Positions 8,577-16,578 are shown, counted from the first letter of the stretch. The stretch is DNA of 47,716 nt from Candidatus Yanofskyibacteriota bacterium (GCA_943359335.1 CALRHC010000007.1:1-47716), one strand, 5' to 3'. The notes: generated by a model not told the origin, from the sequence alone. Numbers and translations: made by a program.

Positions 8577-9299
8577 ATGAAGCAGAAGTGGCTCGTTCCC
8601 ATTTTCGCGACAATGCTCGTCATCTGGCTCGGCTCCCCCGTGGAGGCTGAAATTCGGATCGTTATGGAGACGCCGACTATCGCCAACTCCCCGAACACCG
8701 GGGTAGTGATCAACAGCAAGGTCAGCGGCGACGACATGGTCACTGTCTACATCCAGCCCGAGAACGCCAAGGGCGTGGCGATGTACGGTATCGACCTGAA
8801 GTTCGATACCACCGACTACGAAGTAGTCGGTGTCGAAAATGCGGTCCCCATCAAGAACGCCGACGGGATCATTTCCATCGGCTCCATGAACAACAAGCCG
8901 AGCTCTGTCACCTTTATGAATAAAGGCACGTGGAGCCCGATTGCTCCGCAGGGACTGACGGTCCGCACCAAGGCACGCGAGAACATCGCGTTTGCCCCTG
9001 CGGAACCGTTCACGCCACGGCCAATCGCCCTGAGTCTCGACAACTACCCTAATCCTTTCAATCCCGAAACCGAGATCCGATATTCTGTACCCATCGGTGG
9101 GATTGTCGAGCTGACCGTGCACAACATGGTCGGCCAAACCATCAGCACCCTAGTGAAGGATACGGTATCCGCCGGCACGTACTCGGTTAGCTGGAACGCT
9201 ACCGACGACACCGGTCAGCGAGTGGCTGCCGGCGTCTACTTCTACAAGATGACCTCGCCAAGTGGCGAGATCATCCAGAAAATGCTCCTGCTGAAATAG
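8577..9299 (+). CDS. Secreted protein with cohesin-like domain and type IX secretion-like C-terminal sorting domain; foreign composition
   Basis: 240 residues: a signal peptide (MKQKWLVPIFATMLVIWLG, predicted cleavage after SPVEA near 24), a beta-rich domain (about 45-140) resembling cohesin-type domains (VTVYIQPENAKGVAMYGIDL), then a C-terminal region starting NYPNPFNPETEIRYSVP and ending YFYKMTSPSGEIIQKMLLLK. The last part is the classical T9SS type A / FlgD-Ig-like sorting domain of FCB-group bacteria. The codons are rich in G and C at third positions, unlike every neighbouring gene. It has a perfect Shine-Dalgarno, which most genes here lack. The cassette has its own promoter and terminator. 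Transfer from an FCB-type donor is likely; whether this host can sort the protein is unknown. A large antisense frame (8532-9137) is a by-product of the GC bias. Confidence 0.9.
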   Translation: MKQKWLVPIFATMLVIWLGSPVEAEIRIVMETPTIANSPNTGVVINSKVSGDDMVTVYIQPENAKGVAMYGIDLKFDTTDYEVVGVENAVPIKNADGIISIGSMNNKPSSVTFMNKGTWSPIAPQGLTVRTKARENIAFAPAEPFTPRPIALSLDNYPNPFNPETEIRYSVPIGGIVELTVHNMVGQTISTLVKDTVSAGTYSVSWNATDDTGQRVAAGVYFYKMTSPSGEIIQKMLLLK

Positions 9300-9323
9300 C
9301 AGAACATCCCCCTCCAACAATAA

Positions 9324-9359
9324 GGCGCTCCGATGAAAAACATCGCGAGCGTCTTTTTT
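9324..9359 (+). terminator. Terminator of the GC-rich cassette
   Basis: GCGCTCCGATG and CATCGCGAGCGT form a stem with one bulge around AAAAA, followed by TTTTTT. The stem is GC-rich like the gene, so it probably came with the cassette. Confidence 0.8.
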
Positions 9360-9363
9360 AATT

Positions 9364-9405
9364 TCTATCTTCTAGATACTAATCTCTAACTTCTAGATTC
9401 TAATT
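9364..9405. repeat. 7-bp-period array running into the ABC permease stop codon (6 units)
   Basis: Six consecutive 7-mers of form NCTANNN (for example TCTAGAT, TCTAACT) without a slip. The last unit contains the permease stop codon (9404-9406). Confidence 0.85.
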
Positions 9406-10192
9406 AATCCAACTTCATCAACATTCCCCTGTCTTTTACACGCGCAAACATTCTAGAAAAAAACCAAAGCACTAAAGCTAAGTAAAAAATATTTGTGCCA
9501 ATTGCCCAAATCAAATCGTTAACTGGCAAAGTTCCTGTAGCAATAACCGATCGCATACCTTCAAATACATGCGAGGATGGTAAAACTTTAGCTACATATT
9601 GCAAACTCTGTGGCAAAACAGAAACTGGGTAAAATACTGCACTAAAGGGTTGTAATAAAAATACCAAACCAAAAGCTAAAACCTGCGCAGCGCTACCAAA
9701 GCGTAAAATAATTCCTGTTGTAAGGAATCCCAAAGTCCAACCAAAAACAAATAAATTCAACATAAACGGAATCAAATAAAATCCAAAATATAAAAGATTA
9801 AAGTGATACAAGCCCCAAGCGAGCCCAGCCATAACCAAACCCACAATAACCACCCTTACAACTGCAATTAAAACACTAGAAACTAAAAATTCGCTTAAGC
9901 GTAGGGGCGAAACAAAAATATTTAATAAATTTCTTTCCCAGACTTCTTCTAAAAAAGTGGTAGAAATTGCACGTTGCGATTGACTCATTAAATCCCAAAA
10001 TATTATTGCGCCCAAAAGAACAGTTATCACATTTAACCCGCCAAAGCTCATTTTTTCCAAATAGACGCTCAAAAAACCCCATAACAAAAGTTCTATAATC
10101 GGCCAAAAGAAAATATCCATCAAGCGCGGAACACTGCGCTGGTATAAATATAAATGTCTAATTAACAATGCGTTTATTCTATGTAATTTCAT
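9404..10192 (-). CDS. ABC-2 type transporter permease
   Basis: 262 residues with six predicted membrane helices, in the layout of ABC-2 membrane proteins (polysaccharide/drug exporters). The conserved C-terminal part reads PFSAVFYPVSVLPQSLQYVAKVLPSSHVFEGMR, matching the ABC-2 signature region. It works with the ATPase encoded upstream (10301-11035). The two genes are separated by a 120-bp inverted-repeat element whose outermost bases are part of this gene's ATG. The substrate is not known. Confidence 0.88.
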   Translation of the reverse strand: MKLHRINALLIRHLYLYQRSVPRLMDIFFWPIIELLLWGFLSVYLEKMSFGGLNVITVLLGAIIFWDLMSQSQRAISTTFLEEVWERNLLNIFVSPLRLSEFLVSSVLIAVVRVVIVGLVMAGLAWGLYHFNLLYFGFYLIPFMLNLFVFGWTLGFLTTGIILRFGSAAQVLAFGLVFLLQPFSAVFYPVSVLPQSLQYVAKVLPSSHVFEGMRSVIATGTLPVNDLIWAIGTNIFYLALVLWFFSRMFARVKDRGMLMKLD

Positions 10193-10310
10193 CCCGTTAG
10201 AAGCAGGTCGCGGTCAGCGACTGCAAATAATTAGTTAATAATCGTGTAGTTTTTTCTTTCATATTAATAATGTATAAGTATATACCTGCGACCGCGGCTT
10301 CTAACGGGAT
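10191..10310. repeat. Inverted-repeat element, copy 1 (terminal repeats ATCCCGTTAGAAGC)
   Basis: Perfect 14-bp terminal inverted repeats at 10191-10204 and 10297-10310, extended inward by GC-rich partly complementary sequence (AGGTCGCGGTC / CTGCGACCGCG), with an AT-rich centre. Terminal repeats and the octamer AATGTATA (10269-10276, 20 bases before the right repeat) are shared with copy 2 at 23086-23187; the rest differs. It fills the whole gap between the ABC ATPase and permease genes. It provides the ATPase stop (TAG) and two of three bases of the permease start. Confidence 0.85.
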
Positions 10311-11035
10311 TCATTTGTGTGTTCTCTCGCTATTGCTATAAATAAATCATTTAAATCTTTATGGCCATATTTTTTAACCAAGTCTGCGGGCGTACCATCA
10401 TCTTTTATTTTCCCCTTCTGAATAAATATTACCCTATCGCAAATTTCTTCTACTTCCACCATATTATGCGAAGTATATAAAATTGTTAAACCTTTTTCTT
10501 TTTGAATTTTCTTTAAAAGCTGACGAGTTCTATCGGCAATATCTGGGTCTAGCGATGCTGTAGGTTCATCTAACAAAAGAAGTTTTGGATCATTTAATAA
10601 CGCTTTCGTTAAATTAAGGCGAGTTAACTGTCCCGTCGAAAGACTAGTCGTCATTTTACCTAAAAATTCCCTAATACCAAAAAAATCGGCTAATTCATCT
10701 ATTTTAGCTTTTATATTTTTTACACCATAAAGCCTTGCAAACGTGGCTAAGTTTTCCCAAACTTTTAAGTTACCTGGCAAATTAACATAGGGCGAAGAAA
10801 AATTTATTTGGTTTAATATCTTCTCGCGGCTATGTTTCATGTCTAAACCAAAAATTTCTATATCTCCGCTTGTTGGTGTAACCAAATCCAAAACCATTTG
10901 AATAGTTGTGGTTTTACCTGCACCATTCGGCCCTAGCAAACCGGTTATGGTTCCCTCTTCCACGCCAAAAGAAAGATCGTCCACCGCGGCCACGCCATTA
11001 AATTTTTTAACTAAGTTTTTTATTTCTAAAATCAT
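10301..11035 (-). CDS. ABC transporter ATP-binding protein
   Basis: 244 residues: Walker A GPNGAGKTT (about 35-43), signature LSTGQ, Walker B LLLLDEPTASLDPD, switch His in TSHNM. It energises the ABC-2 permease encoded next. Two oddities: the Q-loop region reads NFSSPYVNLPGN without an obvious glutamine, and the last two codons plus the TAG stop are supplied by the terminal repeat of the element at 10191-10310, so the original C-terminus may have been replaced. The family is certain; the substrate is unknown. Confidence 0.93.
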   Translation of the reverse strand: MILEIKNLVKKFNGVAAVDDLSFGVEEGTITGLLGPNGAGKTTTIQMVLDLVTPTSGDIEIFGLDMKHSREKILNQINFSSPYVNLPGNLKVWENLATFARLYGVKNIKAKIDELADFFGIREFLGKMTTSLSTGQLTRLNLTKALLNDPKLLLLDEPTASLDPDIADRTRQLLKKIQKEKGLTILYTSHNMVEVEEICDRVIFIQKGKIKDDGTPADLVKKYGHKDLNDLFIAIAREHTNESR

Positions 11036-11070
11036 TAGAGGTATATTCTACTATTTAGTAAAACGAAAAA

Positions 11071-11153
11071 GCAAGTTTCCGTTTTCTTTAGCAAGTTTTG
11101 TTTGAGCTGTAGTCTGCGGAGGCGAGTTAACTTGCAAGAAAACGGAAACTTGC
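11071..11153. repeat. Snap-back inverted repeat between speA-like gene and ABC ATPase
   Basis: The left arm 11071-11097 and right arm 11129-11153 are complementary except for a 2-base bulge. Both arms contain GCAAGTTTCCGTTTTCTT and end in GCAAGTT. The 31-base loop is GC-richer. On the minus strand no T tract follows, so a simple terminator is unlikely. Confidence 0.8.
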
Positions 11154-11161
11154 CGAAATAT

Positions 11162-12532
11162 TTAATGCCCGTTGCCCCAGCCAAATAATTTACCCACCAT
11201 TTCTGGAGTCTCGCGTTTGCGAGCAATTTTTATTATACCGTCTTGAGCAATTAATTTTGCGGGCGAAGAAAGTAAACAGTGATGCGAAGCCAAAGCGTCC
11301 TGATACGCGCCGGAATCAAAAAACGCTACATACTGGTCTTCATCTTCTTTTAGTTTAGGTAAAAGCACATAAGCTCCACCTTCGGTATATTTATCGTCCG
11401 AATCACACGAACTCCCAGCGAGCCAAACTCTTTTAAAATCACGTTTATTAGCATTATTAACCGGTGCTACATGCCATTTTTGTTTTATAGCCCAAGTGTC
11501 TAAAAGATCGTTCATAAAACTACCATCTACTATATACCAAGCATTAGCGTTACCTTTGGGAATTGGTTTCTCGGCAATAATTTTGTAAATAGTAACTTGC
11601 GCCGGCGCTACTATATACCTCCCCCATTCAACAATTATATTTGGATGTTTTATACCAGCTTTATCGGCCATTTTTTTTAGCAAGTTAACAACATTTTTGG
11701 TAACAGTTTTTGCGGTATAAAATTTTTTCTTTTCGTAATTTATACCAAAACCTCCGCCCATATCTATAGTATCGAGCGACGGATTTTTTTTAGCGAGTTC
11801 AATATAAACTTCCATGGCCCGCTTAAGCGATAATAAAATACTTTTCTGCGAAGTCATCTGCGAACCAATATGATAATGCAAAATCTTAAAGTTTTTTACC
11901 GTAGGCAAATTTAAAATTTGGTCTTCGCTTAAACCAAACCTATCTATTTTTTTATCCCAATGCGTATCGGCTTTAACATTTAAATCTACACGCAAACCAA
12001 TATCCCCCTTATATTTATGTAGCTTTTTAAATTCGGCTTCATCCTCTACTATAGGGAAAATTGCCATACCTTTGGCTTTAAGTTCGGTAATAAGTTTTAA
12101 ATAGCTGTCCGATTTCGGACCATTACAAAGCACTCTTAATTTTGAATTAACCTTTTCTTTTTCCCATAAAGTTTTAACCAGCCACAATTCGTTTAACGAC
12201 CCCACCTCCATATGTGCGCCTTCCGAAATTAAAGGCATCACAAATTCCTTGTTTTGATTTACCTTCATCGGGTAATGATAAAAAAACTTGCCTTTATAAT
12301 TTTGAATTTTTATAAAAGCATTAAAGTAATCGCGCAAATCGGACAGGCGTTTTTCTAAAACGAATGGAAACACCACTTCTAGTGGCGAACCATATTTTTT
12401 TACCAAAGAATGCAAATTAAAAACATAGTTACCTTCGTTAACCAAAAGTTCCCCGTTTTTTGTTACATCAAAATATTCAGTGTTAAACTCTTCTACACCT
12501 AATTTCCAGTACTTTTTCCAGTTTTTACTCAT
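11162..12532 (-). CDS. Arginine-decarboxylase-like PLP enzyme (fold III), short form
   Basis: 456 residues. YHYPMKVNQNKEFV carries the PLP-binding lysine in the context YPxKVNQ, characteristic of biosynthetic arginine decarboxylase (SpeA). Further fold-III markers are HMEVGSLNELWL, CNGPKSDSYL, YHIGSQ, DMGGGFGINY (PLP phosphate loop), EWGRYIVAPA and GSSCDSDDKY (the second-site Cys-Asp motif). SpeA makes agmatine for polyamine synthesis. At 456 residues it lacks the extra domains of the usual protein of about 650 residues, so substrate specificity could differ. It is last in the secA operon and overlaps the DUF1653 gene by 8 bases. Confidence 0.8.
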   Translation of the reverse strand: MSKNWKKYWKLGVEEFNTEYFDVTKNGELLVNEGNYVFNLHSLVKKYGSPLEVVFPFVLEKRLSDLRDYFNAFIKIQNYKGKFFYHYPMKVNQNKEFVMPLISEGAHMEVGSLNELWLVKTLWEKEKVNSKLRVLCNGPKSDSYLKLITELKAKGMAIFPIVEDEAEFKKLHKYKGDIGLRVDLNVKADTHWDKKIDRFGLSEDQILNLPTVKNFKILHYHIGSQMTSQKSILLSLKRAMEVYIELAKKNPSLDTIDMGGGFGINYEKKKFYTAKTVTKNVVNLLKKMADKAGIKHPNIIVEWGRYIVAPAQVTIYKIIAEKPIPKGNANAWYIVDGSFMNDLLDTWAIKQKWHVAPVNNANKRDFKRVWLAGSSCDSDDKYTEGGAYVLLPKLKEDEDQYVAFFDSGAYQDALASHHCLLSSPAKLIAQDGIIKIARKRETPEMVGKLFGWGNGH

Positions 12533-12773
12533 TTATATATTTAAACCTAGGAACTTTTTTACCATTAACAATTACTTTTTCCATAAACATACCAAGCGGC
12601 CTAACCCAAATACCACGTCCACCATATAGCGCTTGATATACTACCAATTCTTCCAAGGTTTCGCTATGCCTAGCCACACTTAACACCCTATATTTATTTC
12701 CCTTGTAATGTTCGTACTCCCCTAACTTTAAAGACTTAGCCTTTTTAGAAAATTTTTTTAATTTATTCCCCAT
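12525..12773 (-). CDS. DUF1653 domain protein
   Basis: 82 residues. The core (about 16-80) matches DUF1653 as I know it: EYEHYKGNKYRVL, ARHSETLEELVVYQALYG, WVRPLGMF and VPRFKYI. It is a small soluble domain often found next to or fused with Nudix and other nucleotide-related enzymes; its function is not established. It overlaps the Nudix gene by 11 bases and the decarboxylase gene by 8, so the three are translated together. Confidence 0.85.
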   Translation of the reverse strand: MGNKLKKFSKKAKSLKLGEYEHYKGNKYRVLSVARHSETLEELVVYQALYGGRGIWVRPLGMFMEKVIVNGKKVPRFKYINE

Positions 12774-13086
12774 CGCAATACATTTTAACCCCTTCTAAAA
12801 TTCCTGATGTAAAATATTCCTCTAATTTAATATCTTTTAAATTTAACCACTTAAAATTACTATGCTCGTCACTAATTTTTATATCTCCAATTTCTTCTTT
12901 AACTTCTCTTTCTATAATTTCGGTAAAATCTGTATTAAATTCATCTGCATCAATGCGCCCACCAGGTAAATCGTGGTACCCAGCATAACTTCCGTTATCC
13001 GCCGCTTTTAAGGCAAGAATTTCGCCTTTATTATTTTTTAATAAAAGTTTTAAAGATACTTGATAAATCCCTCTTTCTTTTGCCAT
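12763..13086 (-). CDS. Nudix hydrolase, apparently internally shortened
   Basis: 107 residues. It begins with a Nudix beta-strand (YQVSLKLLLKNNKGEILAL) and has a Nudix box: GGRIDADE, a three-residue insertion, then REVKEEIGD. After the box it passes at once to SDEHSNFKWLNLKDIKLEEY, which in normal Nudix proteins of about 140-150 residues comes some 35-40 residues later. The central beta-strands therefore seem to be missing. The metal-binding glutamates are kept. It may be a minimal active form or a decaying gene. It lies 19 bp downstream of ywbE and overlaps the DUF1653 gene. Confidence 0.8.
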   Translation of the reverse strand: MAKERGIYQVSLKLLLKNNKGEILALKAADNGSYAGYHDLPGGRIDADEFNTDFTEIIEREVKEEIGDIKISDEHSNFKWLNLKDIKLEEYFTSGILEGVKMYCDGE

Positions 13087-13105
13087 ATTTTTATTATATT
13101 AAAAA

Positions 13106-13324
13106 TTAATCTTCCATCAACCACTGAACACGCCCAACCGAGCCATCCATTAGACGAACCTTTATGCCTCGCGGGTGATTTTCGCGCGGACTTAAAATAT
13201 CTTTTACAATACCTTGTTTATATTTATTAGTTCCGTAATTTTCTTTTTCTATAATCCAAACCGCTGTACCCTGTTTTATTTTAGACCGCTCCGGCGGGTT
13301 CGGATTGTCGTTATTATTGTCCAT
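13106..13324 (-). CDS. YwbE family protein (DUF2196)
   Basis: 72 residues from the ATG at 13324, which lies inside the last codons of secA (overlap 11 bases). The conserved core reads IKQGTAVWIIEKEN, KQGIVKDILS, HPRGIKVRLMDGSVGRV, the pattern of the YwbE family, a small SH3-like beta-barrel of unknown function. A longer frame runs upstream to 13411, but that part is out of frame with and inside secA, so I do not use it. Confidence 0.85.
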   Translation of the reverse strand: MDNNNDNPNPPERSKIKQGTAVWIIEKENYGTNKYKQGIVKDILSPRENHPRGIKVRLMDGSVGRVQWLMED

Positions 13325-16001
13325 GGCATTTCTTATATTTCTTTCCACTTCCACATGGGCATAGATCGTTTCTGCCAATTTTTTCACCAGAAATTGTCTG
13401 TTTTGACCCAAGTGAATTTTCTTCTGTTTTATTATACTGAATATTTTTTATAACCGGAGTTTGTTGATGAACAACTCCAACTTTAAATACTAACCCCACA
13501 ACCTGAGCTTCCATATTAGAAATTAAATCTTTAAACATTCTATGTCCTTCGGTTTTATATTCCACTAATGGATCGCGTTGGCCATAGGCACGCAAACCAA
13601 CCGAATCACGTAAGTGTTCCATTTCATCTAAATGATCCATCCAAAGTTCGTCTAATGTGCGCAAAAAAATTAATTTTTCTATAGCACGCATTTGATCTTC
13701 GCTAATTTCTTTTTCTTTTTCGTTATAAAACTTTCGCACAAAATCTTTTAAGGTTTCTGTTATTTTTGTAGCATCACCAGCTAAATTTTCGATATTTGAT
13801 TTTATGGAATCAACCGGCATAATTCTATTTATACTTTCTAAAACACCAGAAATATCTAGGTCATTTGTTTCGATTGAGGTGTTTTCAGAAATAATAGATT
13901 CTATCTCTGCATCCAAAATATTTAAAACCCTGTCTTTGCTTTTATCTTTAAAAGAAGAATCTATAAATTCCCTTCTTGTTTTGTAAACCACATCACGGTG
14001 TTTGGTCATTACTTCATCGTATTCTAAAACATGTTTACGCATATCGAAGTGATACCCTTCTATTTTTGTTTGAGCCGATTCTATTGCCCGAGAAACTAAC
14101 GAACTCTGTATAGCTTCATCTTCGGGAATATTAAATCGCGTCATCATATTTTTAATTCGCTCTCCTCCAAAAACACGCATTAAATCGTCTTCCAAAGAAA
14201 CAAAAAATTGTGATTCCCCTGGGTCACCTTGCCTGCCTGCACGGCCACGCAATTGATTATCTATTCTTCTGGCTTCGTGCCTTTCTGTACCCAACACAAA
14301 TAATCCTCCGTTATTTTTAACTTTTTCTGCTTCTTCTTTTATTGGCGGGTTACCACCAAGAATAATATCTACACCTCGGCCAGCAATGTTTGTAGCTAAA
14401 GTCACGGCACCAGATTTACCAGCTTGGGCAATTATTTGAGCTTCGGCCTCGTGGTTTTTAGCATTTAAAACCTTATGAGGTATACCTATTTGGTTTAATA
14501 GCGCGCTTAAATATTCGTTCTTTTCTATGGAACCTGTACCCAACAAAACAGGTTGGCCTTTTTCGTATAATTCTTTTACCTTACGCAACACTGCTTGGAA
14601 TTTTCCTTTTTCGGAACGGTAAATTAAATCGGCCTCGTCTTTACGTACCATCGGTTTATTTGTTGGGATAATAGCCACATCTAAACCATAAACTTTATGG
14701 AACTCTTCTTGAGAAGTTACAGCTGTACCCGACATGCCAGCAATTTTTTTATAAAGTCTAAAATAATTTTGAAAAGTAATAGTAGCCACTGTACGCGATT
14801 CCCTTTTTATAGCCACACCTTCTTTAGCTTCTATGGCTTGGTGTAAACCTTCCGAATACCTGCGTCCTGGCATTAACCGGCCAGTAAATTCATCTACAAT
14901 AATAACCTCGCCTTCTTTTACTATATAATCTTTGTCACGCTTAAAAAGAACATACGATTTTAAAGCTTGTTCTAAGTGGTGCACTAAACGAATTCCACCT
15001 TCTTCGTATAAATTTTTAATGCCTAAAAGTTCTTCTACCTTTGTAATTCCCTCTTGGGTTAAAGTTACAGATCTTCTTTTTTCGTCTATAACATAGTCTT
15101 CCGTTCCATTTAGTTTTGGAACAATGCGAGCAAATTTTTGGTACAACGCACCAGATTCTTCGTCGGGTTGAGAAATAATTAAAGGAGTTCTGGCTTCATC
15201 TATTAAAATACTATCCACTTCGTCAACAATGGCAAAATTCCAACCACCCTCATCGCTACTTCGTTGAGACAAATCTTTAACTTCGTGAACCAAGTTATCG
15301 CGTAAATAATCGAAACCATATTCATTATTTGTGCCATAAGTAATATCGGCTCGGTAAGCTTCATTTTTTTTACATGGTCGTAAAAAATCATAGATAATTT
15401 TAAAGCTTCCTAGCGTATCTCTTTCCTTGTCCTCTTCATCAGTTTTTGATTTTGAATTGTCAGTTTGATTTTTGAGATTTGAATTTTGAATTTGCTCGGT
15501 ATGCTTTGAATCATATATATACGATTGATCATGATTCACGCATCCTACCGTCATACCCAAAGCATCATATATTTGTCCCATCCAAACAGAATCGCGTCTG
15601 GCCAAATAATCGTTTGTGGTAACAAGATGTACGCCTTTTCCTTCTAAGGCATTAAGATACATAGCCAACGTGGCCATTAAAGTTTTACCTTCACCAGTTC
15701 TCATCTCGGCAATTTTACCTTCGTGCAAAGCCATGCTACCAATTAACTGAACATCAAAATGGCGCTGGCCGAGTGTTCGCACCGAAGCCTCGCGACATGC
15801 CGCAAAAGCTTGGGGTAAAATTTGATTTAAAGTTTCACCTTTTTCTAAACGCTGTTTAAATTCTTGAGTTTTATTTTTTAATTCTTCGTTAGATAATTTT
15901 TTGTATTCTGGTTCTAAGGCATTTATTTTGCTAACCACACCAAAAGCTCGTTTTAAAAAACGAGAATTTTCATCACCAAAAATTTTGCTAAATATCGCCA
16001 T
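13314..16001 (-). CDS. secA: Preprotein translocase ATPase SecA
   Basis: 895 residues. The motor of the Sec pathway, driving unfolded proteins through SecYEG. Walker A MRTGEGKT, DEVDS, GTNNEYGFDYLRDN, VTLATNIAGRGVDI and HEARRIDNQLRGRAGRQGD are intact, as is the C-terminal zinc finger GRNDLCPCGSGKKYKKCHG. Oddity: between SYIYD and EAYRADITYGTNNE in NBD1 there is an insertion of about 45-50 residues, part of it low-complexity (QNSNLKNQTDNSKSK) and encoded by a 7-base-period array (15465-15492). The leader has a CCACGT/ACGTGG hairpin near 16020-16034. It is first in the operon with ywbE, nudix, DUF1653 and speA-like. Confidence 0.97.
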   Translation of the reverse strand: MAIFSKIFGDENSRFLKRAFGVVSKINALEPEYKKLSNEELKNKTQEFKQRLEKGETLNQILPQAFAACREASVRTLGQRHFDVQLIGSMALHEGKIAEMRTGEGKTLMATLAMYLNALEGKGVHLVTTNDYLARRDSVWMGQIYDALGMTVGCVNHDQSYIYDSKHTEQIQNSNLKNQTDNSKSKTDEEDKERDTLGSFKIIYDFLRPCKKNEAYRADITYGTNNEYGFDYLRDNLVHEVKDLSQRSSDEGGWNFAIVDEVDSILIDEARTPLIISQPDEESGALYQKFARIVPKLNGTEDYVIDEKRRSVTLTQEGITKVEELLGIKNLYEEGGIRLVHHLEQALKSYVLFKRDKDYIVKEGEVIIVDEFTGRLMPGRRYSEGLHQAIEAKEGVAIKRESRTVATITFQNYFRLYKKIAGMSGTAVTSQEEFHKVYGLDVAIIPTNKPMVRKDEADLIYRSEKGKFQAVLRKVKELYEKGQPVLLGTGSIEKNEYLSALLNQIGIPHKVLNAKNHEAEAQIIAQAGKSGAVTLATNIAGRGVDIILGGNPPIKEEAEKVKNNGGLFVLGTERHEARRIDNQLRGRAGRQGDPGESQFFVSLEDDLMRVFGGERIKNMMTRFNIPEDEAIQSSLVSRAIESAQTKIEGYHFDMRKHVLEYDEVMTKHRDVVYKTRREFIDSSFKDKSKDRVLNILDAEIESIISENTSIETNDLDISGVLESINRIMPVDSIKSNIENLAGDATKITETLKDFVRKFYNEKEKEISEDQMRAIEKLIFLRTLDELWMDHLDEMEHLRDSVGLRAYGQRDPLVEYKTEGHRMFKDLISNMEAQVVGLVFKVGVVHQQTPVIKNIQYNKTEENSLGSKQTISGEKIGRNDLCPCGSGKKYKKCHGQ
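15465..15492. repeat. 7-bp-period array inside secA (4 clear units)
   Basis: Four exact 7-mers of form TTGANNT on the plus strand, preceded by looser copies from 15441. The sense strand reads AATTCAA-type units. They encode part of the SecA NBD1 insertion. Confidence 0.8.
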
Positions 16002-16104
16002 AAGTTATCTTTTAAGCCCACGTCTGACGTGGTCGTTTTCACTGCCAAAAATACTAGAAAATATGAACATTTAATTGACCCTATTAAGATAGCGGATTTC
16101 GAGC

Positions 16105-16144
16105 AAAATTAAAACCCCGCGTTTGACTCGCGGGTTTTAATTTT
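16105..16144. terminator. Terminator of the 128-aa gene upstream of secA
   Basis: AAAATTAAAACCCCGCG pairs with CGCGGGTTTTAATTTT with one bulged C around a 7-base loop. AT-rich flanks on both sides would allow action in both directions. It lies 10 bp after the stop of the gene at 16155. Confidence 0.8.
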
Positions 16145-16154
16145 ATACAAAAGA

Positions 16155-16541
16155 TTAATGTCCGATACCAGTTTCCTCTTCCTTTTGTTTGCGTACAGAC
16201 TGAATTTTTCTGTCAGAATCTGCAAAGCCATCCAATCTATCGCGCTCAAAGATAGCGATTTCTCCATCTTTAATTCTAAGACTTCGTTCGTTATTTTTAA
16301 AATTTGACTCCAGCTCTAAAATTCTCGTTTGATCATTTTTCTGTCTTGCTTCTTCCAACATTCCTGGGATAATCTCCTGCATTTTCCTGCCAAGATAGTA
16401 TACATTCACCATATCCATATATCCTTTCCAAACTTCTCTATTATGCTCGTTAATTTCATCCACATCCGGGTTATATATATCAGGATTTTTCCATTCGACC
16501 CCCAAACCATGGTCTGGTCCACCAAATTCTTTTCCTTTCAT
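16155..16541 (-). CDS. Small soluble protein of unknown function
   Basis: 128 residues with no signal peptide or membrane segment. The N-terminus is Gly/Pro/Asn-rich (GGPDHGLGVEWKNPDIYNPD); the C-terminal half is charged and helical (ILELESNFKNNERSLRIKDGE). I do not recognise a domain. It is monocistronic, with a strong terminator after it and a candidate promoter whose spacer holds a G9 tract (16592-16600), so its expression might vary with tract length. Confidence 0.65.
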   Translation of the reverse strand: MKGKEFGGPDHGLGVEWKNPDIYNPDVDEINEHNREVWKGYMDMVNVYYLGRKMQEIIPGMLEEARQKNDQTRILELESNFKNNERSLRIKDGEIAIFERDRLDGFADSDRKIQSVRKQKEEETGIGH

Positions 16542-16578
16542 ATTTTTATTAGTTAAATATTAAATTGTTAATGATCCC

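Noticed and set aside
8532-9137. A 201-codon minus-strand frame opposite the secreted-protein gene.
   Set aside because: GC-rich genes often have long antisense frames. The peptide shows no domain, while the plus-strand gene has signal peptide, promoter, ribosome site and terminator.
13325-13411. Longer start of the YwbE gene.
   Set aside because: The extra 29 residues lie out of frame inside secA. The family starts near the chosen ATG, which overlaps the secA stop in the usual manner.
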